Counted from the first letter of the stretch, positions 32,850-44,971 are shown. The stretch: 64,000 nt of DNA from Amoebophrya sp. A120 (GCA_905178155.1 CAJINV010000003.1:6691612-6755611), one strand, 5' to 3'. Notes: generated by a model not told the origin, from the sequence alone. Translations and numbers: made by a program.

Positions 32850-35800
32850 CTAGTTTACGGCAAGATCTTGGCGAACATAGAACAGCAAATAGCACTGAGT
32901 TTTGATGTCTGGGTGACTTAGCACGACCTCGCTCCCGTTGGTGCGAGACCAGCGGTAGAATGCGAAGTCGTCATACATGACCCAGGTTGTTTTTCCGCGC
33001 GTCGCGTTAGCTCCGGGAAGGCCCTGCTGCCCGTAGTTCACCATGGCTATATAATGACCGTCATCCGGGCTTTCCCCCCGATGCAGGACGAGAGATTGCA
33101 AGCGGTAGGTGACTTTTCGTTCCAGAGCTATCACGTTTACTACTGTGCCTGGGGGACGGTTGCGGATCCTGTTCGAATTCCTGCTTCGGTAGTTGGGCGG
33201 CGCAGGCTCCTGAAATCTCAGTACCAAGCTTTCCTCCAAATCGACTTCGTCTGAATTCTTCACAGTGCCGGCGGGCGTGAAACCAAAGCGCGCCAACCGC
33301 ATCACCAATACCGGCGGTGGTGGGTGCTTTAACGCTAGTTTCTGCCAAAAGGGATAAGTCACGTCCCGCGCCTTTGCCGGTCGTGTGGACGAGTTCTCTC
33401 GTGCGCCGGGAGCGCTGCCAGTAGCGTTTTCCCTTTGATGTTTAGGGAGCCCAGCAGGCTGCGGGAATAAACTATGCGGCTGTTCTTCATCTTGTGCAGC
33501 AACTACTTGATTCGCCCTCACACTCACTCTTGAGGAAGATGTTGGATTGCTGAGATCGACAGGCGTTGCAAGAAACGCCTGATTTACTTGTCCGTTAGCA
33601 ATTGTTTGCGCGCTTTGGTGCAGTTCGGAGTTCCCCTCGCTAATTTTGATTTCTGTTGAGATCGTGATCGCTGCATTCCCATTCTCAACTACGGGTGGAG
33701 AGCGAAGCGAAGTTGATGTTACCGGGTCCTCTTCTCTGGCCGATTCCTCAACTGCGCGGTTGCAGTAGTCGTCCTGGTCTTCACCGTTGAACCGATTCCA
33801 GCTGATCGGACGGTCTGCTTTAATTCTCTCCGGCACAGAGAAGTAAGCCTTCACCAACTGCGACAGAGAGTGCGGGTCAAAGTCATCCGGAAGGTGCCCG
33901 GGTCCAGGACCTCCCCCTGCCGCACCACCAGCACTGGCAGCTGCACCGCTCCTCATCGGAATCGTAAGCACAACGTGCGTGTCCACCTCGTTGGCTTTGC
34001 AGCGCTGCCGGTCGAACTCCTGAAATCTCGTCTGCTGGATGTGAAAGGTGCAGACGGGTTCCGTTATGGGGTGGAGGAAGTGCGAAAACAGAATGTCCAG
34101 CACCTCCGTGGCATCCTGTTGGGCGTGCTCGTTCCACATAGGGTTCTCCGAGATCGTGGCGGCTCGCTCCCGAAAAGCCTGCAGGGCACTCTCCAGACGG
34201 ATGTAAATCTCCTCCGCAACCTGTCTGGTGTCCACACCTAGGGGGTCCATGTTTAGCGCGGCCCGCTCAGCGTCGACAAACGTGTGGTGCAGATTGCAGG
34301 CCCACTCACGCTATGCACGGCAAAATTTAGTCCAGGGCTGGATCCGCAGATTAAAATTTTTTCCACCACGAACGCTAATGCTCCGGGTGTGCGCGCGGGT
34401 GCTTGTGTGGCACGCGCACGTTCAGCTGAAGCGCTTTTCTTTGCATGATGTGCTTCGGAAGACGAAAATAGAGAAACGTTTATTATAATCAGTGTACATA
34501 TCTACCACATTGGAACCAGTCATAATGATATACTTACTTTCTATCCATCAAAGAAGAAAAGTGTGCTGCGTTTCTCCTGACTGAAGCTTGTTCTTGCTGC
34601 CTGTGGATTATCCTTCGCAAAAGTATCGCATCCTCACAAGTTAGTAGCAGTGCTGCGGTACTACAAGTGTTTTTGTTAGACAATAATGCATGATGATGAT
34701 TATGATGGGGGCAGGGTGCAGCTCCGACTGCTACTGCGTGGCGCTCCCGCCGCCAGTCCGAAGAAGACCAAAAGTGACTCACTCAGTTTACGCTGGCTCT
34801 AGTGTCAACGTCAAAGTTACCTCCACGACCGACAAAAATAGAAATGATATGGTCTGGATCTGGTCGAGTTCCAAAAATTTGCGATACTAAGGATGCATGG
34901 GACTGCGTCTAGCTACGTACTGGCAGAAGGCGATCTGAGTCACTTCATTATACGTCGCGTATACGATGCTTTTGCTGTGCATATGGATAGGAGCATGGGA
35001 TATCCACGGGCAGGACTTTCCGCAGCGGTTGGCGTTTCGCGGAAGATCGCATCAGATCCGGTTGCTGTTCCGTGTTCATCTGCTCCCTCGATTGCGGAAG
35101 TCGCATCTTCGCTTTGGTTGCGGAACTCTGCGCTTCTATCAGCAGGCGCTGAAGCCGCGACACCTGCTGCACGGGGTTCGTTTCGCTCAGAGAGAAGAAC
35201 GACCTGCTGACAGATTTGGTCCACGTGTCTGCGGACGGGTGGCAAACGCCAAAACGCTTGCAGGAATGCGTTCAGGTAGCAGCTATTTCCGACATTTGGC
35301 ATGCCAAAGAGCCCGTAACCGACATAGTGCATTGAAACTTCTTGGTCAGGTTTACTCGGAGGGACAAGAAGTTCCTCCAGCGCTTGCCGTCTAGCTCCAG
35401 CACCAGTTGTACTCTCTACTGCACCTCCTCCGCGACTGGCACTGCCAGCACCAGCTGCAGCTTGTCCACCACTTGCGCTCGATGGAGGACCCGCGCCCGC
35501 TTTTCTTGCAGCTGCATCTGGAGGAGCAGGAGGAGGCTCCGCAGCTGCACCCCCACCTCCAGTGGCAGTGGGACTTCCAGCCACCCCGGTCCGGCCTCCA
35601 GCTTCGCGTCGTACTGGTCCTGCTCGATCCGCAATCCTGCCCGAAGCATCAAAACTTACACCAATATCGGGTGCCCAGGCAAAATCAGTAGGATCTGGAT
35701 TGAATTGTTCTTCCCCGTCAACATCGTAGAAAATCACCTCCTGCTGTTGCGGATTTTTCTTGGCTGTTGCGGCGGGGCCTTCTTCTCCTTCACGACTCGA

Positions 35801-37024
35801 GCCGCCAACTGCAGCAGATGATCTTCCGCCTCCGCCGCGGCGCGCTACAGGTAAAGCTAAAGCATGCGCTTGCGCTTTAGCTGCAACAGGGTCCTTTGTG
35901 CTCAGTGTGTTGTTTTCGTTTTCTCCTCGAGGTCTTCCAAAAAAGGAATGTCCTCCCACCACCTGGCTGCGCTGATGGTCCTCTAAAAGTGCGTCACTCA
36001 ACGGTGGGAACTGTGACTGCGATCCTGGCCCCCGGGCGTTGCCAATTTTTGGTTTTCGACTGATGCCCGGCCGTTGCCAATTTTTGGTCAAGGTCACAGC
36101 TCCTGCCTCTGGTTGATTTTTATACCAGTACCGGTAATATATTTTCCCACCGACGAACGTTACGGCAGCCAGGGCTAGAAAAACGAGCAGGCAGTGGCCA
36201 CAGCATTCTTTAATACCACTTGACGCCACTGGTTTGTTAAGCTTCTTCTTTTTTGTGCTCGGCGGGGTCGGTGTTATAGTCGTTTTTCTTCGCGTACGTG
36301 TTCCTTCTCGTGCCTGCTGGTTTTTAACAGTCGTAGGAGTGTGTGTGCGAGATTCCCTTTTTGCAGCAAGCGGTTGCCCTTGCGCGCCGGTCGTTTTCGA
36401 AGAACTTCTTTTACCGTGGGTGTGGCTGCTGCGTCTACCAGTGTTGACACAGCTTCGCGGTCCAGGTCGCAGATGGCGAGGGGCGTCTGCCTCATGATCT
36501 CGCGACGTCGAATTATTAGTACAACTTGCGGTGGCCTGCTTTGTTCTGTTATGTTTCTCCTCGCTCTTCTCATTCCACTCGCGGTGGTGTTGTACACCGC
36601 TCGTGCTGTTCATGTTCTTGCTGCTTCGCAGCTTCCTCCCGCTACTAGCGCGCTTCGCGTCTTCTCGGTTGGAAGCAAAGGGACGTGCAGATTGTTGGTG
36701 CTGGTGCGGGTAGTCGTGGTTTTCTTTATTCTTAGGTAGAAAATTTATGTCCACGAGCTCTTGTTTCTTGCTGCGGGAAGATGTTGCCGGCGAAAGCTTT
36801 CTGTGATCACTCCTTCGCACGGACGCCCGTTCTCCGCGGAAAGCATGCGATGTTGCGCTTTCTCCTACACCTTCTGACAAATTGGAAATGGATCCTCCGT
36901 TATGCCCACGGGAAGAGAGGGGACGACGCGACGGGTTGTGGCCGCTCGTGCCCGGACGAGACGAGGCTTGTTCTCGCACAGTGACAGCGCCCGGGCTGGA
37001 GTATTTTTGGGTATCAGAAATCAT
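32850..37024 (-). CDS. Membrane-anchored ubiquitin-specific protease (USP family)
   Basis: Removes ubiquitin from proteins (cysteine isopeptidase). Exon 1 runs from Met 37024 to about 34984, exon 2 from about 34311 to a stop at 32850. Exon 1 encodes a basic Ser/Arg-rich N-terminus, one membrane segment (CLLVFLALAAVTFVGGKIYY) near residue 270, a low-complexity linker, and the Cys box GMPNVGNSCYLNAFLQAFW. Exon 2 encodes the Q-Q-D-A motif (NEHAQQDATEVLD), and the His box near the end: LVLHRGESPDDGHYIAMVNY, then TWVMYDDFAFYRW and CYLLFYVRQD. Catalytic Cys and His are thus both present. The intron is about 670 bp with TAT...ATA-like ends; its junctions are approximate. The USP domain is interrupted by a 170-residue polar insert. 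It probably sits on an internal membrane with the protease in the cytosol. Confidence 0.82.
34312..34983. mobile_element. Possible introner in the USP intron
   Basis: TATGCACGGCAAAATTTAG at the left mirrors GCTTTTGCTGTGCATA at the right (about 17 bp TIR). Flanking pentamers do not match and no TGTCATGC motif is seen, so this is weaker than the other elements. Confidence 0.4.
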
Positions 37025-38035
37025 ACTTCACTTCCGGACGAAGACAACTTGAATACGAACGTACACTTATACTACAAGTAGCCAGGAGGTTGCAGCGTCG
37101 GAATGCGTATTTCTATTTGCTTTTAGCAACGATGCCGTGCTGCAACCGTTGAAGATAATTTGCATTTGTTTGGCTTCGGCCATTATTTTTTTCCGGTCAA
37201 GACACTTTGGTCTGCCATGTGATTGGCTTTATTCGAGTTCGACCGGTCTCTGTACTCCTAGTTGTGTGTTCTACCAGCTTGTTTCGAGTTGAAGAACGAA
37301 CTGCCCGAAAGAAAAGGAAGCAGAGTCGACTGCTGGCATGACAGGCATTCTGCCATTTTTATTAGGTAGGAACGCAAGACGTATCACATTCATGATAATC
37401 ACAGTTTTATTGGCTTCATTGGAATAGAAAAAAAAAACAAAAAGCAAAAACACGACACAAAAAAAATATTCGAGCGCATGGCCAAAAACTATATGAAAAC
37501 TACGGGAGATCGTTGTGCTGCGATCTGAAATAATAATAAATGAAAAGTTGCATAATAGCGAAATGGCCCCTGCCGGATCGTCCTGGCGCTCGCGAAAATC
37601 AAAGATCGTCGGAATACGAAATCAACAACAACATCCGACGTGCGCTCGAGAAAAAATTGGCACTGCTGACTCGAAAACAGTAGGCCGTGATTGCTTTAGC
37701 ACCGCCTTTGTGCGAATGTGCGAATGCGAGAGAGTCAAGCTCAGGCTGAAGCTCAGCAACAAATAATTCTGATTCACAAATCACAATTCCATGCGCACAT
37801 AACAACGCGGCAGATTCAGTTTGGGTGTCGGAATAATTGCTATCGCATCATCTTCGTTGATGGTGCTTGTCAGACGCCGACATTCCAAAGTAGTGTATAC
37901 AGTGCGACCGCAAACTCGGAAATAAATACTTTCGTATCTATCATGAAGTGCTGAAACTATTTCAACAAGAATTATACACAGTGCTGAAAGAACAGGAAGT
38001 GTAGAACGACTGTGAGAGCAGCAGGGTGAAGTGAT
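37025..38035. other. Intergenic region, no gene recognised
   Basis: A/T-rich, short frames only. One GCATGACA, the motif common in introners, occurs at 37336 but no TIR is seen around it. Confidence 0.35.
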
Positions 38036-38287
38036 TTATTTCCTCCACTCGTTGAACCGATCCTGGTCATCATACAATGATATATCATTATTCGCGTTCT
38101 TCTTGTCTTCGGTGGGTAGGAAATTTTTACTGCCTTCCAATGCCGTACAAATGCCCTCATATTCACCACTGGTGATCCGCTCGCAGTTCAGCAGCAGATC
38201 TGCCAGACCACGGACGGACGTCACTTGCGCCAGCGCATCTGCGTCGAAGAACAGATGTTGCATTCCTTCATCGTCGAGTGGGTCTTA
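38036..38287 (-). CDS. Candidate exon of an unidentified small protein
   Basis: The minus-strand frame after an ATAAG at about 38288 reads PLDDEGMQHLFFDADAL..., then LADLLLNCERITSGEYEGIC... and ends ...DDQDRFNEWRK at a TAA. Composition is protein-like with amphipathic helices. No upstream exon could be linked, and the potassium channel gene ends only 350 bp upstream, so it may be a separate short gene starting at the internal Met (38263). Confidence 0.4.
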
Positions 38288-38641
38288 TGAGAGTGCACAA
38301 GTCCTCTGCGTCCTACCTATTTGCGTTGCTCAATATTAAAAAGAGTCCGTCGTTGGTGGTGCCTTTGTTGTTGTTCTTTTTTTTCCAGAACCGCAAAAAA
38401 CCAAGCGCATGCATCGTCACTGGCAGTAACTCATATACTTACATTTTCTTTTCTTTCTTACGCTGCTCGTGATTGTACGATAAAGAGAGGCTAGAAAAGC
38501 GCCCTCGTTCTCTTCGCCTTTTCTTTATGCCATGTTGCTTGACAAAGATTGACCCCTTGCGTGTAGATTATTTTTCACGAAGATAAAGCTGTATTTTTGC
38601 AGCTGTTGCTCCAGAGGGCAACGAGGATTTCTTGTGACTTG

Positions 38642-41600
38642 TCATAGGTCGTCCGACTTCGAAGTTCCGTCTCCTGCAGTGCTGTCATCTCCTTTCAGTT
38701 CCTGAAGACTCCTGTCTACATCGTGTTGCGACCAATGCGCTGTGAGAACGGAGGAAAGCGTTGCGGTTCCTAACGCGAAGGAGACCACCGCGATGTTCAT
38801 CCACACAATGCTGAAAGCTCGCAACCACCGGTGGTCAATGTACAGCCCGCCGAAGCCGGTGGTGCTGCTCGTAACCACCGCCCAATTTACGGCCTCGTAA
38901 AGGTTCCACTCAAGCACGTAGCCGTAAATAGCACCGCCCACCAGCAGGGGCGCCACGCAAAGCACAAATGCCTTCATTAATTTGCGAACCCTTTCCGCCT
39001 CCGCGTGGTCGTCGAGCTCTTTCTGGAGCTCCGCACGCCCTGCCGCGTTCATCTTCATCCGGGCGAGCTGCATCGATTTCCGTGCAACAGTGACGCGGTC
39101 GATCCTGAATTTACGTTTTTGATGGCATAGTTGTTCGTATAGATACTGTTCTATTTTACACACGCTTGTTCAGCACAGAATTTAATACGACATTCAAGCG
39201 GAGCCGGAGCAGGTGGTCTCCAGGTACTTCTCTACTACCTGTTCCTGCTGCGCGGTGGTCTAGCGAAAGAAGCACGAAAAGCTCTTTAGCCTGTCTCAAT
39301 AAAGAGAACAAGCATGATGTAAATGCCAGTTCGTCTTTTACGTGATGTAGTTTGTTCTGCAAAAAAGAAAAACGAAAGCCCTCGCTCGTCCACGTTTACG
39401 TACATTACCGTCTCTCGACTTGCGTGAAAGACGGATGTGGATACCAAAATGAGACTCGCATATTAGCGAAGGGAGGGGAAGTCCGGATACCTATCAAAAA
39501 CAGACCCAACCAGGTCCAGCGCTGTAGTCAGGGAGAAAGTTCGCAAGGGTAACGGGTTCGAACCGCCAGTGCCAAACGACCCCTCCTCCCATCGCAAAGC
39601 GAGACCGATCACTGTTCGTTGCCCCGAGGACAGAACGGTCAAACAGCATCTATCCCGCATAAGTAGCGGGCAACAAAAAAAAGGAAAATATTCCGACATA
39701 CGGAATCCAAAAACTCCCGCACAGCGGACCAAGCCAGATCATCCGACGAGCGAAGGGCAGAACTTTCAACTGGAGGAAGCCACATTCTCCGACAAGCGGA
39801 GGCCAAATAAAATTTCCGACAAACGGAGGCCAAATCATCCGCAAAGCGGGCCAAACGATCATCCGCAAAGCGGGCCAAACGATCATCCGCAAAGCGGGAC
39901 TAATCATCCGCAAAGCGGGCCAAATCATCCGCAAAGCGGGCCAAACGAGACTAATCATCCGCAAAGCGGGCCAAATCATCCGCAAAGCGGGCCAAATCAT
40001 CCGCAAAGCGGGCCAAATCATCCGCAAAGCGGGCCAAATCATCCGCAAAGCGGGCCAAATCATCCGCAAAGCGGGCCAAATCATCCGCAAAGCGGGCCAA
40101 ATCATCCGCAAAGCGGGCCAAATCATCCGCAAAGCGGGCCAAATCATCCGCAAAGCGGGCCAAATCATCCGCAAAGCGGGCCAAATCATCCGCAAAGCGG
40201 GCCAAATCATCCGCAAAGCGGGCCAAATCATCCGCAAAGCGGGCCAAATCATCCGCAAAGCGGGCCAAATCATCCGCAAAGCGGGCCAAACGAGACTAAT
40301 CATCCGCAAAGCGGGCCAAATCATCCGCAAAGCGGGCCAAACGAGACTAATCATCCGCAAAGCGGGCCAAATCATCCGCAAAGCGGGCCAAACGAGACTA
40401 ATCATCCGCAAAGCGGGCCAAATCATCCGCAAAGCGGGCCAAACGAGACTAATCATCCGCAAAGCGGGCCAAATCATCCGCAAAGCGGGCCAAACGAGAC
40501 TAATCATCCGCAAAGCGGGCCAAACGAGACTTACTACCAACGGCAGGGGCGTTACTCCCTGGGAACAAGAGAAGGCGAAACAAATACCACCCCGAAAGTC
40601 GGTGGGTTGTCCTGACTAATCTTCTCAAGTCCTGGCTACCGTAAACGAAAGGGCTGAGGGCGGACACGGGCATAAAATACCGCCCGACCATCCTCAGCCT
40701 AGGCTCACAGGCTCGCTAGCCTGCTGCTGCCCGGGCATACATTTTATGACACTAAAGTAGCAACAGAGAGATCAACATTGGATGATCGTCGTTGGATTCG
40801 TTCCTCTCCCGACACGGAGGCGAGCAAGCACCTAACAAGACGCGGTGGGCTAACCCCCTTACGAAAGAAGACGAGAAGGCTTCTGTCCAGCAAAGCGGCG
40901 CGAAGCCTCATGATCTCTCCGCTGTAAAATTCGCCTTCCTCACAAAACAGGGCGGGAGGGCGGGAAAACGACACAAAAACATCCGTGTCATCGCTGCGCT
41001 GATCTGACTTCGGTTTTGGTTACCGTGACACTAGTACTACTCGATGCATAAAATACAGACCGACCATCCTAGGCCTGGACTCACAGGCTCGCCAGACCTC
41101 TGCTGCCCGGTCATACATTTAATACCGTCTCTCGACTTGGTCCTGGACGACACGCGTGAAGACGGATGTGGATACCAAAATGAGACCCACGATTATGTAG
41201 ACCGCGTTCAGAAGCCGGAGGTAGTCCGCTATTGGGATGACGTCTCCGTAGCCTATGGTGGTCAGCACCTGAGTGGCGTAGTACGCTCCCTGGATGATGC
41301 AGTCCACTAATGGGGGCTTTTCTGTCATGCTGGGAAAATATTTGTCGTCCCAGGCCGACGCGTCGGTGAACACGTAAGCCGCAATCCCGACCAGGTAATA
41401 GCCGGGCAGCAGGTACCAAAACAAAAAGTTCCAGTCCCGCACGCGGCGCTTCGTCTCTAGAACGGTGGCTTTCCATTTTCGCACTGCCGGCAAGACCCGG
41501 CGTTGGACCGCGGCGGCCTCAGGGGTTTGCTCGTCCGAAAAGGAGACGGAAAGACGCCGATCAAGTACCGAAGTAGGACGATGGTCGTCGGGTTTTCTCG

Positions 41601-41715
41601 CTGCTGCTGTGGCGTTCTGGCTCTCTCGGTCTTGCAAGGTGTCCCGCCCTCGGTCAAGCATGGGACGGGACAAAGCGTTCTTCTCCAGCTCCAGCAATGT
41701 CTTACCCTGTGCCAT
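38642..41715 (-). CDS. Two-pore-domain potassium channel
   Basis: Exons about 41126-41715 and 38642-39104; 350 residues. The intron (about 2.02 kb) is GT-AG: GAGAGACG|GTATTAAA ... AAATTCAG|GATCGACC, joining ...QVERR|IDRVTVAR... in frame. Order: charged N-terminus, TM1 (FWYLLPGYYLVGIAAYVF), pore 1 with selectivity filter TTIGYGD, TM2 (AVYIIVGLILVSTSVF), a long charged linker helix, TM3 (FVLCVAPLLVGGAIYGYVL), pore 2 with filter TTGFGG, TM4 (IAVVSFALGTATLSSVL), and a short acidic tail. The second filter has Phe for Tyr and Gly for the final Asp, as is common in second pores. No EF-hand or 14-3-3 site is obvious. It probably conducts K+ across a plasma or internal membrane. Confidence 0.88.
39404..39455. 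repeat. Partial copy of the channel's exon 1 end inside its own intron
   Basis: TACCGTCTCTCGACTTG, then GACGGATGTGGATACCAAAA TGAGAC matches 41123-41187, which covers the 3' coding end of exon 1. A stretch of about 17 nt is missing from the copy. It marks a local segmental duplication. Confidence 0.8.
39780..40530. repeat. 21-bp tandem repeat array, about 30 copies
   Basis: The unit is AAATCATCCGCAAAGCGGGC+C. Each unit holds a small palindrome, CCGC-AAA-GCGG. Some units carry a 9-bp extension (AACGAGACT), regularly spaced at the 3' end. Degenerate units (CCGACAAGCGGAGGCC) precede the array. Because 21 is divisible by three, both strands stay open, giving NHPQSGP repeats on plus and WPALRMI on minus. 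It sits wholly within the channel intron. Confidence 0.92.
40635..40745. repeat. About 105-bp direct repeat, copy 1
   Basis: Shares GGCTACCGTA/GGTTACCGTG, ACTCACAGGCTCGC, and CTGCTGCCCGG-CATACATTT with 41017-41122. Both lie in the channel intron; the second abuts exon 1. Confidence 0.75.
41017..41122. repeat. About 105-bp direct repeat, copy 2
   Basis: Partner of 40635-40745. Together with the exon 1 copy at 39404, it suggests that the intron grew by duplication of sequence at its donor side. Confidence 0.75.
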
Positions 41716-42582
41716 TTGGAGGTCTTTTTACGCTGTCTCGGACCGGAAGAGGCAAAAAAAAGTAGTCTACTTGAAGGGGGGGAAGCGCTACGCGTACGCG
41801 TTTGGGTAGACTGAGTACGTATCTTTTAGGCTGCGGTGCTAGCTCGTCATCGTTTTTCGTCGCACTCATATTTCACAAAAGATTCGCCAATAGATTCAGG
41901 AAGGGGGAGGTGGGATGCAACGGTGTGAAAAAACCTACGCGGCGACCACATGGCCTGCCCCAGAGAAGGCAGAGCCTGACGAGACAGAAGGACCGATGCA
42001 GATCATGGTGCTGGGCGAAATGAGGATCATGGGGTGGTGGTTAGCGGTAGTGCTGGCAGCCTGCTCGTTGAAACACATTCTATGCCTTACAAGGTTTGAC
42101 AAAGCTGAAGTACCAGAACAGGGAAAAAAATCGTCCCTCTCGCGAATTCATGATCGTCTGTACCGATATACCTGACAAAAAGATACAGATTTGGATGCTC
42201 TTTTTGCTCCCTGCAACTCTCTTTTATTACACACAATCCAGTGACGTAGTTCAAGTTCTAGATGTTAAGCAGATATGTGCATCCGCGGCTCGACCTTCGT
42301 GACAAGAACAGAGCAGCACACCAAACTGCGCCTCGGCTATTGAGAGACATTCTCTTTCTCGTTTCCGTTTCGCAAAAAAACATGCATTTTACACGAGTCT
42401 ATAGAGGAGGACCTGGCGGGTCTCGACATCGAATAAGAAAGTTGGAGAACAACCAGCTAACGTGTCTTTGTTTTTTACAAAAAATGATAAGAGAGCTACT
42501 AGAGCAGACGACTTATGAACCCACATATCAATGTCCATGTGAGTGAATGTGTAGTTAGCGTCGATGCCCCATCATGCGCCTT
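41716..42582. other. Intergenic region, no gene recognised
   Basis: Short frames on both strands; no domain or repeat seen. It should contain the channel's promoter and the 3' end of the UBA-PUB transcript. Confidence 0.35.
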
Positions 42583-44971
42583 TTACAATTTTTGCAATAC
42601 GAGGTCGATGAACTTGATGCACTCAGACATCAGCCATCCGTCGACCTGGTTCTTTATAGCCATGACTTCCGGGTCGTCGTCGTCCTTGAAGCCGAGCACG
42701 CGAAGCAGCTCTAGTGCCTCAGGAAACGGCGCTATCCTCTCCGAAAACGCTTTACCCGCTTTCTTCAGCTTCTGGTACTTTGTCTCTTCCGGCTGGTGGA
42801 CAAAAGTGGTTTTTTTTGTTCGTTTCGAAAAAAAGGGCCGCCGCGTTACATCAACTCATGATGAGCCTCGGGAAAATTTGGTATCTTGTCGATCATGTAA
42901 CCAGGCTGCACAAAGGCTAGAGTAGAGTCAACAAAAATAGAGATAAAATACGCTTTCATGGCAGTTCTTCGCGAAGGTGCGAATGGTTGTCAAGCAGGTT
43001 TTCAGCTCCGCGGCCTTCGTAGCGGCGTATTCCTTTCGCAATGACTGGATCCAGAACGTCAGTTGCTGTTTGGACGGCTTGGCTTTTATGTCATCCTTAG
43101 CCTGTTCCTCCTCGGGGGGCGGCTCCTTCCCGAACCGCTCGATGTAGTCCAAGCGCAGCTGCTCCTTCAACTGCGCCGCGTGGGCCTCGTGTGCTTCCTT
43201 CTCCCTCTTGCGCTGTTCGATATCCCGCTTCCGTTGCTCCTCTTTCAGCAGCGCATCGGTTTCAAGCATCATCTTCTGGCTCTCGATTCGCGCCTTCTCT
43301 TTGTCCTTGGCCTCCTGCTTTTCTCGAGCCTCGCGCTCGCGCTTCAACCGGGCCTGCAGCTCCAAGGCGGCCTTCTCCGCCTCCTCCTTGGACATCTTGG
43401 GTTTTGCTGGCGCAGCAGCGGCCGGTTGCTGGTTTATTTTCATAGCAGGCAAGAATGCAACAACCCTTTTAAGCAGGCAGAATAAGTTGACAGCGTCTGT
43501 GCCACCTATAGTTAGTACATGATGATGAACTACTACTACAATGCAACTTTGCTAAATTCGCTTTGCGTCGTTTGTGAAAGTAGTATTGATCGTACCTGCG
43601 TTATTGGCACGTCAATGTCTGCGTCATTCTCGTGATCAGTCATCCATTGTATTGCGTGCTCGAGAGAGGCAGACTCCGTGAAGTAACACGCTTTTTCTGA
43701 TCGTATCTGGCCGAAACCCATTTCTCCCAAGGATGTTACGAGGCTCGGATTACCTGAGTTTTTGGCCTTAGTTAGCATTGAAGATGAACGACCGAATCTT
43801 TCGCAGGTCCATAGTATAGTGGAAGTAACAAGAGTAGTAGTAGTAGTAGTGATTCCCAGCAAGGGGAGAGAAGGGGGAGCCGAGACGTACTTATTATATG
43901 CACGGAGCGTATTTTTGAATCGACATCATCAGCTGTAGGATCATCAGCACCAGGATACACAGTATACACTTTTCCTTCAACCAGGCCCCGTTTTCCGAAG
44001 CGTCCGGGTCGGTTGGAAGGGCGGAGGCTCCGGCTACCGCTGCGCCTTCCCCGGTTTGTTCCGGAGCCGGGCCCTCTGCATCCACGTCCATCGGTACGGC
44101 CTCCGACCCTCCGCCCTGCATATCCGCTGGCAATCGAAGTGGCTTGTCGATGTCAGGATCGGTTTTGTTTGCCTCTATCCAGGCTTCTGCCTCCGAAACG
44201 CCTGATCGGTGATGGGTTGGGTTTCGCAATTATACCTTGCGGAACCGTCGAGCAAAAATGCATACGCTTTTTTTCTTGCACGACGAAGGAACGTCCTCGG
44301 AAGGCTTCTCGGTCGTGAGTGATCACTGGCACAACTCTTTACTACAACTTCAAAGATTTCGATGCGTACCTTTGTTTGATGTGAACCAGCAGGCCTTCTC
44401 GGAGCGGACGACGCCATGGCCCTTCACTTCCACGAGAGCGTCTACTATTTTCTTCTTCGCATAATTTATTACCTGATTCAAAGTAGTAGTAGTTGTGCGA
44501 AAAGCCAAGTAAAAATAAAGTCGTATTCTTAGGGTGGCAGACTGCAGCGAGGAGCTGAATCTACAGCTCGTGCAAAATTACATTAGTTGCGTTTACTTAA
44601 ATGATAAAAACGGAGACGGAGACATAATCAAAAGCTTGCTGGTGCACGTGCAGCAGCTTCTAGGTCGTGAAAATAAATCAAGCGAGCACCTTGGCATCAT
44701 TTAGAAACTTCTTCTCGTGTTCCAGCAGCACTTGCTGATACTCCGCCACAGTCAGCTCCAGAACTGCAAAGTCCGGCTGCCGCGTTCTCTGGCGGAAGCG
44801 CTGGACTTCGTCTTCGCTCCAGAAGCATCGCCGTTTCGTCTCAGCGTCGACGAGCAACTTTGAATCTGCGGACACCTCCGTGAAATCTTGGCTACCAATC
44901 TGCTCCGCATGTTGCTGCGCTTCCTGTGTGGAAAAAAGCAGCCTCCCAGTCTTGTTACACTTCACGATCAT
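42583..44971 (-). CDS. UBA-UBA-PUB ubiquitin/p97 adaptor protein
   Basis: Six exons: 44690-44971, 44370-44472, 43968-44201, 43596-43753, 42952-43428, 42583-42792; 1464 nt, 487 residues. All five introns are GT-AG, 159-217 bp. N-terminus: a C-x-x-T-G-R...EAQQHAE...DFTEVS zinc-finger-like block. Then UBA 1 (IVDALVEVKGHGVVRSEKAC) and UBA 2 (NPSLVTSLGEMGFGQIRSEK, ending LEHAIQWMTDHE). A highly charged coiled coil follows (LQARLKREREAREKQEAKDK). The C-terminal PUB domain spans LKTCLTTIRTFAKN to GWLMSECIKFIDLVLQKL. This order matches plant and protist UBA/PUB proteins. UBA binds ubiquitin and PUB binds the p97/Cdc48 tail, so I infer an adaptor in ER-associated or proteasomal degradation. None of the introns are introners. 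Confidence 0.85.

Noticed and set aside
39520-39580. tRNA-like GGGTTCGAACC segment
   Set aside because: The putative T stem does not pair beyond one or two bases and no matching acceptor or anticodon arm is found upstream.
39569-40615. 348-codon plus-strand frame encoding NHPQSGP repeats (and a mirrored minus frame)
   Set aside because: It is produced by a 21-bp tandem array inside a potassium channel intron; a repeat length divisible by three keeps every frame open, and there is no non-repeat protein around it.
43441-43443. Methionine at 43443 as the start of a separate PUB gene
   Set aside because: Splicing at CCAG|CAACCG joins the upstream UBA exons to this region in phase, and the whole six-exon gene sums to an exact multiple of three, so the AT-rich part with this Met is intronic.
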